A stretch of DNA of 33,731 bases from Streptomyces poriferorum. GTDB lineage: Bacteria > Actinomycetota > Actinomycetes > Streptomycetales > Streptomycetaceae. The stretch is from contig NZ_JAELVH010000049.1 in the NCBI RefSeq assembly GCF_019399235.1, positions 352-34,082 on the forward strand, in the 5' to 3' direction. Positions within the stretch are counted from its first letter, which is position 1, and each line of letters opens with the position of its first letter. The translations under genes were made by a program, and so were the position numbers. Positions 6,345-14,641 of the stretch are shown here, piece by piece. Under the pieces are notes generated by a model. That model saw nothing but the letters and a program-made list of their open reading frames with translations. It was not told where the DNA came from and did no database searches.

Positions 6345-7904
6345 ATCAACGCGTCCAGCAGTCCCCCCGCCGTAGAACTGCACGGCATCACCAAGCGTTT
6401 CCCCGGCGTCGTCGCCAACCACGACATCGGCATCACCGTCCGCAAGGGCACGGTCCACGCCCTCGTCGGCGAGAACGGTGCCGGCAAGTCCACCCTGATG
6501 AAGATCCTCTACGGCATGCAGAAGCCGGACGAGGGCACCATCGCGGTGGACGGCGAGCAGGTCTCGTTCGGCAACCCGGGTGACGCCATCGCGCGCGGCA
6601 TCGGCATGGTGCACCAGCACTTCATGCTCGCCGACAACTTCACCGTCCTGGAGAACGTCGTCCTCGGCGGCGAGAAGCTGCACGGCATCGGCTCCGCCGC
6701 ACGGAAGAAGATCGAGGAGATCTCCGACGCGTACGGCCTGGGTGTCCGGCCCGACGCGCTCGTCGAGAACCTCGGAGTCGCCGACCGGCAGCGTGTGGAG
6801 ATCCTCAAGGTTCTCTACCGCGGCGCCCGCATCCTCATCCTGGACGAGCCGACCGCGGTCCTCGTCCCGCAGGAGGTGGACGCGCTCTTCGCCAACCTTC
6901 GCGAGCTCAAGGCCGAGGGCCTCACCGTCATCTTCATCTCGCACAAGCTCGGCGAGGTCCTCTCGGTCGCCGATGACATCACGGTGATCCGGCGCGGTAC
7001 GACGGTGGGCACCGCCGACCCGGCCCACACCACGACCAAGCAGCTCGCCGAGCTCATGGTCGGCAGCGAACTGCCGTCGCCCGAGACCCGTGAGTCCACG
7101 GTGACGGATGAGCCGATGCTCCGCGTCGAGGGTCTCTCCCTCAGCATGACGGACCCGGACGGCGTCGTCCGCGACGTCCTCTCCGACGTCGGCTTCACCA
7201 TCCACAAGGGCGAGATCCTCGGCATCGCGGGCGTCGAGGGCAACGGGCAGACCGAGCTGATCGACGCGCTCATCGGGATGAAGTCCGCGGACAGCGGAGT
7301 GATCACCCTGGGCGACCAGGACATCTCCCGCGTGCCCACCCGCAAGCGGCGCGAGAGCGGCATCGGCTACATCCCCGAGGACCGGCACCGGCACGGAGTC
7401 CTGCTGGACGCCCCGCTCTGGGAGAACCGCATCCTCGGCCACGTCACCGAGAAGCCCAACAGCCGCGGCTTCCTGCTCGACCCGAAGGCGGCCCGCCACG
7501 ACACCGTGCGGATCGTGCGCGAGTACGACGTCCGCACCCCCGGCATCGAGGTCACGGCAGCCTCCCTCTCCGGCGGCAACCAGCAGAAGCTGATCGTCGG
7601 CCGCGAGATGAGCCACGCGCCGAAGCTCCTGATCGCCGCCCACCCCACCCGCGGCGTGGACGTCGGCGCACAGGCGCAGATCTGGGACCAGATCCGCGAC
7701 GCCCGCCGCGAAGGACTCGCCGTCCTGCTCATCTCGGCGGACCTGGACGAGCTCATCGGGCTCTCCGACACCCTGCGCGTCATGTACCGCGGACAGCTCG
7801 TCGCGGACGCCGACCCCGCCACCATCACCCCCGAGGAACTGGGCTCGGCCATGACCGGTGCCGCCGCAGGTCACCTCGAAGCAGCACCGGAGGACGAGGC
7901 CTGA
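6345..7904 (+). CDS. Nucleoside ABC transporter, dual ATP-binding protein
   Basis: A duplicated ABC ATPase of the RbsA/YufO/NupO type, about 519 residues from the proposed start, the usual family length. The first domain has Walker A GENGAGKST, Q-loop MVHQHFML, a degenerate signature LGVADRQRVEI and Walker B ILILDEPTAVL. The second has a degenerate Walker A (GVEGNGQTE), signature SLSGGNQQK and LLIAAHPTRGVDVG; one degenerate site is normal in this family. Homology begins immediately after AAGGAG 6331–6336, but there the frame reads GTC-ATC. I place the start at the near-cognate ATC 6345. The only canonical in-frame alternative is ATG 6162, which adds about 60 unconserved residues, lacks a good Shine-Dalgarno sequence and overlaps the promoter region. 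The stop overlaps the next gene (ATGA). Confidence 0.9.
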   Translation: MNASSSPPAVELHGITKRFPGVVANHDIGITVRKGTVHALVGENGAGKSTLMKILYGMQKPDEGTIAVDGEQVSFGNPGDAIARGIGMVHQHFMLADNFTVLENVVLGGEKLHGIGSAARKKIEEISDAYGLGVRPDALVENLGVADRQRVEILKVLYRGARILILDEPTAVLVPQEVDALFANLRELKAEGLTVIFISHKLGEVLSVADDITVIRRGTTVGTADPAHTTTKQLAELMVGSELPSPETRESTVTDEPMLRVEGLSLSMTDPDGVVRDVLSDVGFTIHKGEILGIAGVEGNGQTELIDALIGMKSADSGVITLGDQDISRVPTRKRRESGIGYIPEDRHRHGVLLDAPLWENRILGHVTEKPNSRGFLLDPKAARHDTVRIVREYDVRTPGIEVTAASLSGGNQQKLIVGREMSHAPKLLIAAHPTRGVDVGAQAQIWDQIRDARREGLAVLLISADLDELIGLSDTLRVMYRGQLVADADPATITPEELGSAMTGAAAGHLEAAPEDEA

Positions 7905-9022
7905 TGAAGAAACTCGACAAGGACCGGCTGATCCTCGGCTTCGCCGGGCCGGCACTCGCCCTGGTCGTCGCCTTCGCGCTCAGCACCCTGGTGCTGCTCG
8001 TGTCGAACCGCGACCCCTTCGAGCTGTACCGGCTGCTGTTCGAGCAGGCGTCGTACTCCGACGTACAGGTACTGATCATCAACCAGGCCGGTACGTACTA
8101 CCTCGCCGCTCTCGCGGTCGCGGTCGGCTTCCGGATGAACCTCTTCAACATCGGCGTCGACGGCCAGTACCGCCTCGCGGCGATGATGGCCGCCCTCGTC
8201 GGCGCGAGCGTCGACCTTCCGGGACCGTTCCAGATCGCCCTGATCGTCATCGTGGCGATGCTGGTGGGCGCGTTCTGGGCAGGCATCGCGGGCATCCTCA
8301 AGACGACCCGGGGAGTGAGTGAGGTCGTCTCGACGATCATGCTCAACTCCATCGCGACATCGCTGATCGCCTGGCTGATCCTGCCGAAGAACTTCGGTGA
8401 CCAGGCAGCCGGATCCAACAACCTCACGACGGGCGACATCGCCGAGTCCGGCTGGTTCCCGGGGCTGTCCCTGGGCCCCGAGTCCGGAGAGATCTACGGC
8501 TTCACGTTCGTCGCCGCCGGCTGCGGCCTCGTGTACTGGTTCGTCCTCAACCGCACCCGCTTCGGCTTCGACCTGCGGGCCACCGGCGCAAGCGAGAGCG
8601 CCGCCCAGGCCTCCGGCGTGGACGCCAAGAAGATGATCCTCACCTCCATGCTGATCTCCGGCGCGGTCGCCGGTCTGGCGGGCATGCCGACGCTGCTCGG
8701 CGACACCCACACGTACAGCCTCGACTTCCCGGTCGGCATCGGCTTCACCGGCATCACGATCGCCCTGCTCGGCCGGAACCACCCCGTGGGCATCGCGCTC
8801 AGCTCCCTGCTGATCGCGTTCCTGGACAAGGCGTCCTCCCCGCTCGACCAGTTCGGGTTCGAGAAGGAGATCGCCACGATCATGCAGGGCCTGATCGTGA
8901 TCTCCGTCGTCATCAGCTACGAACTGGTCCGCCGTTACGGGACCCGCCGTCAGCAGCAGAAGGTCGGCGAAGAGCTCGCCGCCGGCCACGCCCTCACGAC
9001 CGAGAAGGAGGCGGCCCTGTGA
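7904..9022 (+). CDS. Nucleoside ABC transporter permease 1
   Basis: A 372-residue polytopic membrane protein of the BPD_transp_2 (branched-chain/ribose/nucleoside) permease family. It has several hydrophobic helices, an early GFRMNLFNIGVDGQY segment, the loop LKTTRGVSEVVSTIMLNSIA, and the cytoplasmic TRFGFDLRATGASESAAQASGVDAKK loop that should contact the ATPase. Its ATG overlaps the ATPase stop by four bases and its own stop overlaps the second permease by four, so translation is coupled. With the next gene it forms the transmembrane channel of the importer fed by the BMP lipoprotein. Confidence 0.93.
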   Translation: MKKLDKDRLILGFAGPALALVVAFALSTLVLLVSNRDPFELYRLLFEQASYSDVQVLIINQAGTYYLAALAVAVGFRMNLFNIGVDGQYRLAAMMAALVGASVDLPGPFQIALIVIVAMLVGAFWAGIAGILKTTRGVSEVVSTIMLNSIATSLIAWLILPKNFGDQAAGSNNLTTGDIAESGWFPGLSLGPESGEIYGFTFVAAGCGLVYWFVLNRTRFGFDLRATGASESAAQASGVDAKKMILTSMLISGAVAGLAGMPTLLGDTHTYSLDFPVGIGFTGITIALLGRNHPVGIALSSLLIAFLDKASSPLDQFGFEKEIATIMQGLIVISVVISYELVRRYGTRRQQQKVGEELAAGHALTTEKEAAL

Positions 9023-10281
9023 GCACCAGCAAAGTCTCCGCCGCACGCGTCGCCCCCAAGAAGGGCGGCGGCCGCAAGCTCTCCCTGCCCGTCGTCCTGC
9101 TGATCATCGCCGGCGCCCTCGCCCTCGTCTCGCTGGTCCGGCTGATCAGCGGCGCGAACGACATCACCTCCGTGGGCCAGGTCGCGGGCGCCCTCGAACT
9201 GGCCGTTCCCATCGGCCTCGCCGGCCTCGGCGGTCTGTGGGCCGAGCGGGCCGGCGTCGTCAACATCGGGCTCGAGGGCATGATGATCCTCGGCACCTGG
9301 TTCGGTGCCTGGGCCGGATTCCAGTGGGGCCCGTGGGTGGGTGTCCTGTTCGGCATCATCGGCGGCGCACTCGGCGGTCTGCTCCACGCGGTCATGACGG
9401 TCACCTTCGGCGTGAACCACATCGTCTCCGGTGTGGCGATCAACATCCTCGCCGTCGGAGTCACCCGCTACCTCTCGAACTTCACCTTCGCCGACGAGCC
9501 CGGCGGCTCCTCCAAGCAGTCCCCGCGCCTGGATGAGATCGACAAGATCACGATCCCAGGACTCTCCGACTGGTTGCAGGACCTCCAGCAACACCACTGG
9601 TTCTTCGTCTCCGACCTCGCCGGCATCATCGGCGGGCTCGTGACCGGACTGTCCCTGCTGACCGTCGTCGCCCTGCTGCTGATCCCCGTCACCTGGTGGG
9701 TGCTGTGGCGCACGGCGTTCGGCCTGCGGCTGCGCTCCTGCGGCGAGAGCCCGGTGGCCGCCGAGACCCTCGGCGTGAACGTCTACAAGTACAAGTACAT
9801 CGCCGTCGTCATCTCCGGCGGACTGGCCGGTCTCGGCGGTGCCTTCCTCTCCATCGTCGCGACCAGCATCTACCAGGAGGGCCAGACCGGCGGGCGCGGA
9901 TACATCGGTCTCGCCGCGATGATCTTCGGTAACTGGATGCCGGGCGGCATGGCCCTGGGCGCCGGACTCTTCGGCTTCACCGACAGCCTCAAGCTGCGTG
10001 GCGGCGCGGAGAACGTGCACGCGATGCTGCTGCTCCTGGCGATCCTGCTGGTGATCGCCGCCTTCTGGCAGCTGTACCGGAAGAAGTACGTGGCCGCGGT
10101 GGTCTCGGCCGCCTGCTCCGCGCTCCTGTTCACCTGGTACGCGCTGACCGACCAGGTCCCGAGCCAGTTCGTCGACGCCGCCCCGTACGTCACCACGCTG
10201 CTCGTGCTGGCCCTGTCGTCCCAGCGGCTGCGGATGCCCAAGGCGGACGGCGTGCCGTACCGCAAGGGCGAGGGCAAGTGA
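9019..10281 (+). CDS. Nucleoside ABC transporter permease 2
   Basis: A 420-residue permease of the same family, partner of the preceding gene. It starts at GTG 9019 overlapping the previous stop. After a basic cytoplasmic N-terminus it shows PIGLAGLGGLWAERAGVVNI, GLEGMMILG, FGVNHIVSGVAINILAVG and the ATPase-contact loop TAFGLRLRSCGESPVAAETLGVNVYKYK, with about ten hydrophobic segments in total. Its C-terminus has three extra hydrophobic stretches after the usual core (IAAFWQLYRKK onward). The stop overlaps the cytidine deaminase GTG by four bases, tying nucleoside import directly to catabolism. Confidence 0.93.
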   Translation: MSTSKVSAARVAPKKGGGRKLSLPVVLLIIAGALALVSLVRLISGANDITSVGQVAGALELAVPIGLAGLGGLWAERAGVVNIGLEGMMILGTWFGAWAGFQWGPWVGVLFGIIGGALGGLLHAVMTVTFGVNHIVSGVAINILAVGVTRYLSNFTFADEPGGSSKQSPRLDEIDKITIPGLSDWLQDLQQHHWFFVSDLAGIIGGLVTGLSLLTVVALLLIPVTWWVLWRTAFGLRLRSCGESPVAAETLGVNVYKYKYIAVVISGGLAGLGGAFLSIVATSIYQEGQTGGRGYIGLAAMIFGNWMPGGMALGAGLFGFTDSLKLRGGAENVHAMLLLLAILLVIAAFWQLYRKKYVAAVVSAACSALLFTWYALTDQVPSQFVDAAPYVTTLLVLALSSQRLRMPKADGVPYRKGEGK

Positions 10282-10682
10282 CCGCGGGCGTCATGGCCCC
10301 GGCCGGCTGGGAGGCGCTGCGTACGGCCGCCCGGGACGCCATGTCCCGGGCGTACGCCCCGTACTCGGGCTACCCGGTCGGCGCGGCCGCCCTGGTCGAC
10401 GACGGACGCACCGTCGTCGGCTGCAACGTCGAGAACGCCTCGTACGGCATCGGGCTGTGCGCCGAGTGCGGACTGGTCTCCCAGCTGCACGCCACTGGCG
10501 GCGGCCGGCTGACCCACTTCACCTGCGTGGACGGCTCGGGCGAGATCCTGGTGCCGTGCGGCAGGTGCCGCCAGCTGCTGTACGAGTTCGGCGGACCGGA
10601 ACTCGTCCTGGAGACCCCGGACGGCCTCCGCACGCTCGACGAGATGCTGCCGCAGGCGTTCGGGCCCGCGCACCTCGGCTAG
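10278..10682 (+). CDS. cdd: Cytidine deaminase
   Basis: A 134-residue homotetrameric-type cytidine deaminase that converts (deoxy)cytidine to (deoxy)uridine. The substrate and zinc motifs are clear: CNVENASYGIGLCAEC (first zinc Cys and catalytic Glu) and the second zinc pair in VPCGRCRQLLYEFG. The usual Arg after CAE is Cys here (CAECGLVS), a variant I believe is common in actinomycetes. The start is GTG 10278, overlapping the permease stop; ATG 10293 is an alternative. It is the last gene of the importer operon and is followed by a strong terminator. Its product is fed to phosphorolysis, and the next gene, deoA, supplies a phosphorylase. Confidence 0.93.
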   Translation: MTAGVMAPAGWEALRTAARDAMSRAYAPYSGYPVGAAALVDDGRTVVGCNVENASYGIGLCAECGLVSQLHATGGGRLTHFTCVDGSGEILVPCGRCRQLLYEFGGPELVLETPDGLRTLDEMLPQAFGPAHLG

Positions 10683-10689
10683 CGAACCC

Positions 10690-10724
10690 GCCGGACGGGC
10701 CCGCCACGTGCGGGCCCGTCCGGC
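10690..10724 (+). terminator. Terminator of the transporter–cdd operon
   Basis: A perfect 14-bp inverted repeat (10690–10703 and 10711–10724) with a 7-base loop lies 8 bases after the cdd stop and is followed by a pyrimidine-rich GTCTCTCTCCTCCTCT tract. It separates the operon from the deoA promoter. Confidence 0.85.
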
Positions 10725-10736
10725 GTCTCTCTCCTC

Positions 10737-10753
10737 CTCTATGCGCGTAGAGT
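10737..10753 (+). promoter_or_regulatory. Candidate nucleoside-regulon operator, site 3, with overlapping -10 of deoA
   Basis: CTCTATGCGCGTAGAG is an almost perfect 16-bp palindrome; its 14-base core (10738–10751) matches TCTACGCGCGTAGA at 13 positions. TAGAGT (10748–10753) inside its right half is a TANNNT -10, so binding should repress deoA. It lies about 50 bases before the deoA start. Confidence 0.7.
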
Positions 10754-10803
10754 CAACGGGACTCATGCGTACGCACACGTACCGGCCGGAAGGACTCCAG
10801 ACC

Positions 10804-12081
10804 ATGGACGCCATCTCCGTCATCCGCACCAAGCGGGACCGAGGCGAGCTGACCCCCGAGCAGATCGACTGGGTCATCGACGCGTACACCCGCGGCGAGG
10901 TCGCCGACGAGCAGATGTCCGCACTGGCCATGGCGATCCTCCTGAACGGCATGAACCGCACGGAGATCGCCCGCTGGACCGCCGCCATGATCGCCTCCGG
11001 CGAGCGGATGAACTTCGACGCGCTCTCCCGCCCCACCACCGACAAGCACTCCACCGGCGGCGTCGGCGACAAGATCACCCTGCCGCTCGCCCCGCTGGTC
11101 GCCGCCTGCGGCGCCGCCGTACCGCAGCTCAGCGGCCGCGGACTCGGCCACACCGGCGGCACGCTCGACAAGCTGGAGTCCATCCCCGGCTGGCGCGCCC
11201 ACCTCTCGAACGCCGAGATGCTGAACGTCCTCGACACCACAGGCGCCGTCATCTGTGCGGCCGGTGACGGCCTGGCCCCCGCCGACAAGAAGCTGTACGC
11301 GCTCCGCGACGTCACCGGCACCGTCGAGGCCATCCCGCTCATCGCCAGCTCGATCATGTCCAAGAAGATCGCCGAAGGCACCGGCGCACTCGTCCTGGAC
11401 GTCAAGGTCGGCTCCGGCGCCTTCATGAAGACCATCGAGGACGCCCGCGAACTGGCCTCCACCATGGTCGCGCTGGGCACCGACAGCGGAGTACGCACGG
11501 TCGCCCTGCTCACCGACATGTCCACCCCCCTCGGCCTCACCGCGGGCAACGCCCTGGAGGTCCGCGAATCGGTGGACGTCCTGGCCGGCGGCGGCCCGCA
11601 GGACGTCATCGACCTCACCCTGGCCCTCGCCCGCGAGATGCTGGACGCGGCCGGACTCAAGGACGCCGACCCGGAGAAGGCCCTCGCGGACGGCTCCGCG
11701 ATGGACGTCTGGCGCCGGATGATCTCCGCGCAGGGCGGTGACCCGGACGCCACGCTCCCCGTCGCCCGCGAGCAGCACGTCGTCAGGGCCATGTCCTCCG
11801 GCATCCTGACCCGCCTGGACGCCTACGACATCGGCGTCGCCGCCTGGCGCCTCGGCGCGGGCCGCGCCCGCAAGGAGGACCCGGTCCAGGCCGGCGCCGG
11901 CATCGAACTGCATGCCAAGCCGGGCGACGAGGTGACGGCCGGCCAGCCGCTGCTGACGCTGCACACGGACACCCCGGAGAAGTTCGACTACGCGCTGAAG
12001 GCGCTGCCGGACTCGTACGACATCGCCCCGGTGGGCACGCCGTTCGCCGCCACCCCGGTGGTGCGGGAACGTATCGCCTGA
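10804..12081 (+). CDS. deoA: Thymidine phosphorylase
   Basis: A 425-residue pyrimidine-nucleoside phosphorylase: it cleaves thymidine/deoxyuridine with phosphate to the base and deoxyribose-1-phosphate. The family signature is clear: KHSTGGVGDKITLPLAPLVA (phosphate binding), SGRGLGHTGGTLDKLESI, the SIMSKKIAEG loop and VKVGSGAFMK, with the C-terminal alpha/beta domain after about residue 340. ATG 10804 has GGAAGGA upstream and fits the family N-terminus; an upstream in-frame extension (to 10708) would include the operator and is rejected. It has its own promoter and operator and a terminator after it. It completes the route cytidine, uridine/deoxyuridine, base plus sugar phosphate. Confidence 0.96.
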   Translation: MDAISVIRTKRDRGELTPEQIDWVIDAYTRGEVADEQMSALAMAILLNGMNRTEIARWTAAMIASGERMNFDALSRPTTDKHSTGGVGDKITLPLAPLVAACGAAVPQLSGRGLGHTGGTLDKLESIPGWRAHLSNAEMLNVLDTTGAVICAAGDGLAPADKKLYALRDVTGTVEAIPLIASSIMSKKIAEGTGALVLDVKVGSGAFMKTIEDARELASTMVALGTDSGVRTVALLTDMSTPLGLTAGNALEVRESVDVLAGGGPQDVIDLTLALAREMLDAAGLKDADPEKALADGSAMDVWRRMISAQGGDPDATLPVAREQHVVRAMSSGILTRLDAYDIGVAAWRLGAGRARKEDPVQAGAGIELHAKPGDEVTAGQPLLTLHTDTPEKFDYALKALPDSYDIAPVGTPFAATPVVRERIA

Positions 12082-12103
12082 CCTGCGGTTTCCTCGTACG
12101 GGT

Positions 12104-12137
12104 GAACGGGACCGGTGGACTGCCGCCGGTCCCGTTC
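12104..12137 (+). terminator. Terminator of deoA
   Basis: A 12-bp perfect inverted repeat (12104–12115 and 12126–12137) with a 10-base loop lies 22 bases after the deoA stop, just before the promoter region of the Uma2 gene. Confidence 0.75.
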
Positions 12138-12179
12138 GGCATGCTGGACTCGGTGACGCACCGATAAGAGGAGACCGCC

Positions 12180-12770
12180 ATGAGCGCACTCACAGTCGAT
12201 CCCGCCCCCGGCCACGGCCAGGACTGGGACGACCTCGTCCGGATCTGGGAGGAGACGGACGCGCCCGAGGGCTGCAAGGTGGAGATCATCGAGGGGATCG
12301 TCACTGTGTCGCCACCGCCGTCCAAGGACCACAACACCACCGCGGAACTGCTGCAGCGCAGGCTCTACACCGTCATTCCGGAGGACTGGGGGATCTACCA
12401 GACCCTCGGAGTCTCGGTCCCCGGCCGGGCGGGGCTCTACATCCCCGATCTCGTCGTCGTACCGCGCGACATTGCCACCGGACCGGGCAACCGCATCCCC
12501 GCCGAGGAAGCACGGCTCGTCGTCGAGATCACCTCGCAGGCCAATGCCAACCACGACCGCATCGGCAAGGTGCACGGATACTCGAAGGCCGGCGTCGAGC
12601 TCTTCCTCCTCCTCGACCCCTGGCACTCCGGCCGCCCCACCGCCACGCTGTACGGGGAACCCGGAGACGGCACCTACCGGGTGCTCGACACGGTCGAGTA
12701 CGGCGGGAAACTGACGCTTCCGGAACCTTTCGGACTCGACCTGGACACCGGGGCTTTCCCCGTCAGTTGA
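12180..12770 (+). CDS. Uma2-family (DUF820) putative restriction-endonuclease-fold protein
   Basis: A 196-residue protein of the Uma2/DUF820 family, which is abundant in Streptomyces and has a PD-(D/E)XK nuclease fold. Candidate active-site residues are visible: Asp in YIPDLVVVP, Glu in ARLVVEITS, and Lys in RIGKVHGYSKAGVELFLLLDP. AAGAGGAG precedes ATG 12180 at normal spacing. The gene stands alone between the deoA terminator and the STAS gene. The biological role of this family is not established; nuclease activity is predicted from the fold only. Confidence 0.88.
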   Translation: MSALTVDPAPGHGQDWDDLVRIWEETDAPEGCKVEIIEGIVTVSPPPSKDHNTTAELLQRRLYTVIPEDWGIYQTLGVSVPGRAGLYIPDLVVVPRDIATGPGNRIPAEEARLVVEITSQANANHDRIGKVHGYSKAGVELFLLLDPWHSGRPTATLYGEPGDGTYRVLDTVEYGGKLTLPEPFGLDLDTGAFPVS

Positions 12771-12789
12771 GAAGCACCGCGGCGCCGCG

Positions 12790-13155
12790 ATGAGTTTTGG
12801 GGGCGCAGCCGGTCTCCTAGGTATGAATCCCCTGTCACCGGCTGTTCTCGTCCTCTCCGGACACGTCACCCGGGCCGGTGTGCCGCGCCTCTGTGCCGAA
12901 CTGGAGGCGATACTGGCCGCTTCGGACGCCGTCGTGGTGGACTGCGACGTGGGCGGCATCACCGAGCCGGACCTGGCCTCCGTGGAGGCGGTCGCCCGCC
13001 TGTCGGTGGTCGCGCGCCGGGCCGGCGGCAGACGGCTGCGGCTGCTCCATGTGCCGCCGGAGCTCCGAAGCCTGCTGGACCTCGTGGGCCTGGCCGACGT
13101 GGTGGGACTGGACGACGGGGCGGCAGCGGAGGCGGGCCGGGCGGCCGGCTCCTGA
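12790..13155 (+). CDS. STAS-domain protein (anti-sigma-antagonist-like)
   Basis: A 121-residue protein with one STAS domain: SPAVLVLSGHVTRAGVPRLCAELEAIL, AVVVDCDVGGITEPDLASVEAVARLSVVARRAGGRRLRLLHVPPELRSLLDLVGLADVVG. STAS proteins usually bind an anti-sigma-factor kinase, and a Ser at the start of the second helix is phosphorylated. Here the comparable place is PDLASVEAV, so Ser in ASVE could serve, but the usual D-S-S/T-G is absent. The start is uncertain: ATG 12790 has no Shine-Dalgarno sequence, and ATG 12823 is equally possible and sits nearer the domain. It is convergent with the sigma-factor operon; no kinase gene is adjacent. Confidence 0.75.
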   Translation: MSFGGAAGLLGMNPLSPAVLVLSGHVTRAGVPRLCAELEAILAASDAVVVDCDVGGITEPDLASVEAVARLSVVARRAGGRRLRLLHVPPELRSLLDLVGLADVVGLDDGAAAEAGRAAGS

Positions 13156-13178
13156 CGAGGCGGGGGCGCTGCGGCGCG

Positions 13179-13547
13179 TCAGGGACTTTCGTACACCGCG
13201 CGGTCGCAGACCACCTGGCTGAGACGGGCCTGCCCGTCCGGCCCCGCAGGCGCACGTTTCGCCGGCGGGCCGGAGGCCCATGGCTCCGACGGGTCCGGGA
13301 CCGGTACCGGACGCTGTGTCGGGGTCGATGAGGCACCCGGCGCCGGAGTCGAGGACGCGCCCGGCCCCGGCGACTGCTCCGCGCCCCGCGCGGCCGCCGC
13401 CGCGCAGTCGGACTCCGGCTGCGGCCCCGGCTCCGCGCCGGAGGCGGGCGGCACGACGCGGGCCGGTCCCGGCGTCGCCGCCGGCTCACCGACCCACTGC
13501 GTGAACCCCCGCCCCGCGACCAGCCCCCGGACCAGCCGGGGCCTCAC
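13179..13547 (-). CDS. Hypothetical Pro/Ala-rich protein translationally coupled to the sigma factor
   Basis: A 122-residue ORF whose GTG overlaps the sigma-factor stop by four bases (GTGA), the arrangement seen at the truly coupled genes in this window. Most codons end in G or C. The protein begins VRPRLVRGLVAGRGFTQWVGEP, then becomes low-complexity Pro/Ala/Ser/Gly (for example SPGPGASSTPAPGASSTPTQ), and ends with the more ordered QARLSQVVCDRAVYESP. I see no signal peptide or membrane segment and recognise no family. It could be a small partner of the sigma factor. A chance high-GC ORF remains possible; larger frames over this stretch are shadows. Confidence 0.45.
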   Translation of the reverse strand: MRPRLVRGLVAGRGFTQWVGEPAATPGPARVVPPASGAEPGPQPESDCAAAAARGAEQSPGPGASSTPAPGASSTPTQRPVPVPDPSEPWASGPPAKRAPAGPDGQARLSQVVCDRAVYESP

Positions 13548-14542
13548 GCGGCATCGGCGTCCAGATGATCGGGCAGCCCGAACAGCGGGAACCAGCGCGG
13601 GGTGTCCAGGAAGCAGTGCATCCCCGTGATCGCCCCGTCCTGGATGTCGATGACCTGCACGGCCCACGGCACGAACCCGGGCCCGTCCGGGTTCGGCTTG
13701 TAGTGCGCGAACGCCGGGGTGCCGTTCGCCGACGTGGCGACCAGCCGGGAGCCCGCGCAGGACGCGCCGATCGACGTCATGAACCCCGCGATGTCGTCGT
13801 GCCCCTGCAGCCAGAGGTCGAACGGCGGCATGGTCATCACGGCGTCCTCGTGGAGGAGCGCGGTCAGGGCCTTCATGTCGTAGCCCTCGAACGCCGCCAC
13901 GTACCGCTCCAGGAGCTTGCGCTGCTCCTCGTCGAGCGGGTCCGCCGCATCGGCGGTCGCGGCATCGCCCTGGTGATCGGTCAGCGTGGCCCGCGCCCGC
14001 TGGAGGGCGCTGTTGACCGAGGCGACCGAGGTGTCCAGCAGCTCGGCGACCTCGGCCGCCTTCCATGCCAGCACCTCGCGCAGGATCAGTACGGCACGCT
14101 GTTTCGGCGGCAGGTGCTGGAGCGCGGCGACGAACGCGAGCCGTACCGACTCACGCGCCACGGCGGCCTCCGCCGGGTCCGCGACCGACGGCAGGATCCG
14201 CCCGTCCGGCATCGGCTCCAGCCAGGTGTTCTCCGGCAGCGGGTTGAGCGCGGCCTGCGCGAGCGGCGTCGGGCCGGACAGATCGACGGGCCTGGCCCGT
14301 TTGTTGCCCGCGTTGAGCATGTCGAGGCAGACGTTCGTCGCGATGCGGTAGAGCCAGGACCGCAGCGACGAACGTCCCTCGAACTTCTCGATGTTGCGCC
14401 ACGCGCGCACCAGCGTGTCCTGGACCGCGTCCTCCGCCTCGAAGGCCGAGCCGAGCATCCGGTAGCAGTACCCGGTCAGCTCGACCCGGTGTCCCTCCAG
14501 ACGACTGTCGATATCGGTCGTCGTCGCCGTCAGATCACTCAT
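13544..14542 (-). CDS. ECF sigma factor with C-terminal SnoaL-like domain (SigG/TIGR02960 type)
   Basis: A 332-residue extracytoplasmic-function sigma factor. Region 2 is seen at residues ~15–80 (VELTGYCYRMLGSAFEAEDAVQDTLVRAW, then SSLRSWLYRIATNVCLD), region 4 at ~150–200 (ALQHLPPKQRAVLILREVLAWKAAEVAELLDTSVASVNSALQRAR). The C-terminal ~120 residues form a SnoaL/NTF2-like domain (YVAAFEGYDMKALTALLHEDAVMTMPPFDLWLQGHDDIAGFM). This layout is that of the mycobacterial SigG/TIGR02960 family, which lacks a classical membrane anti-sigma factor; the C-terminal domain is thought to modulate activity. The start is ATG 14542 with GGGGTGAG upstream. The stop overlaps the Pro/Ala-rich ORF. Target promoters are unknown. 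Confidence 0.93.
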   Translation of the reverse strand: MSDLTATTTDIDSRLEGHRVELTGYCYRMLGSAFEAEDAVQDTLVRAWRNIEKFEGRSSLRSWLYRIATNVCLDMLNAGNKRARPVDLSGPTPLAQAALNPLPENTWLEPMPDGRILPSVADPAEAAVARESVRLAFVAALQHLPPKQRAVLILREVLAWKAAEVAELLDTSVASVNSALQRARATLTDHQGDAATADAADPLDEEQRKLLERYVAAFEGYDMKALTALLHEDAVMTMPPFDLWLQGHDDIAGFMTSIGASCAGSRLVATSANGTPAFAHYKPNPDGPGFVPWAVQVIDIQDGAITGMHCFLDTPRWFPLFGLPDHLDADAA

Positions 14543-14641
14543 CGCTTTCGCTCACCCCTGTTGCGCTGTGACACCGCTCACTTCAGCACTTCGGAAGCTA
14601 CCGCAGGGCACTGACAACGGGGGCGGGAAGAGCAGAAGCGG

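Noticed and set aside
13179..14066. A 295-codon reverse ORF running across the sigma factor
   Set aside because: Its upstream two thirds is an antisense-frame shadow of the sigma gene; only the part after the sigma stop (13179–13547) is kept.
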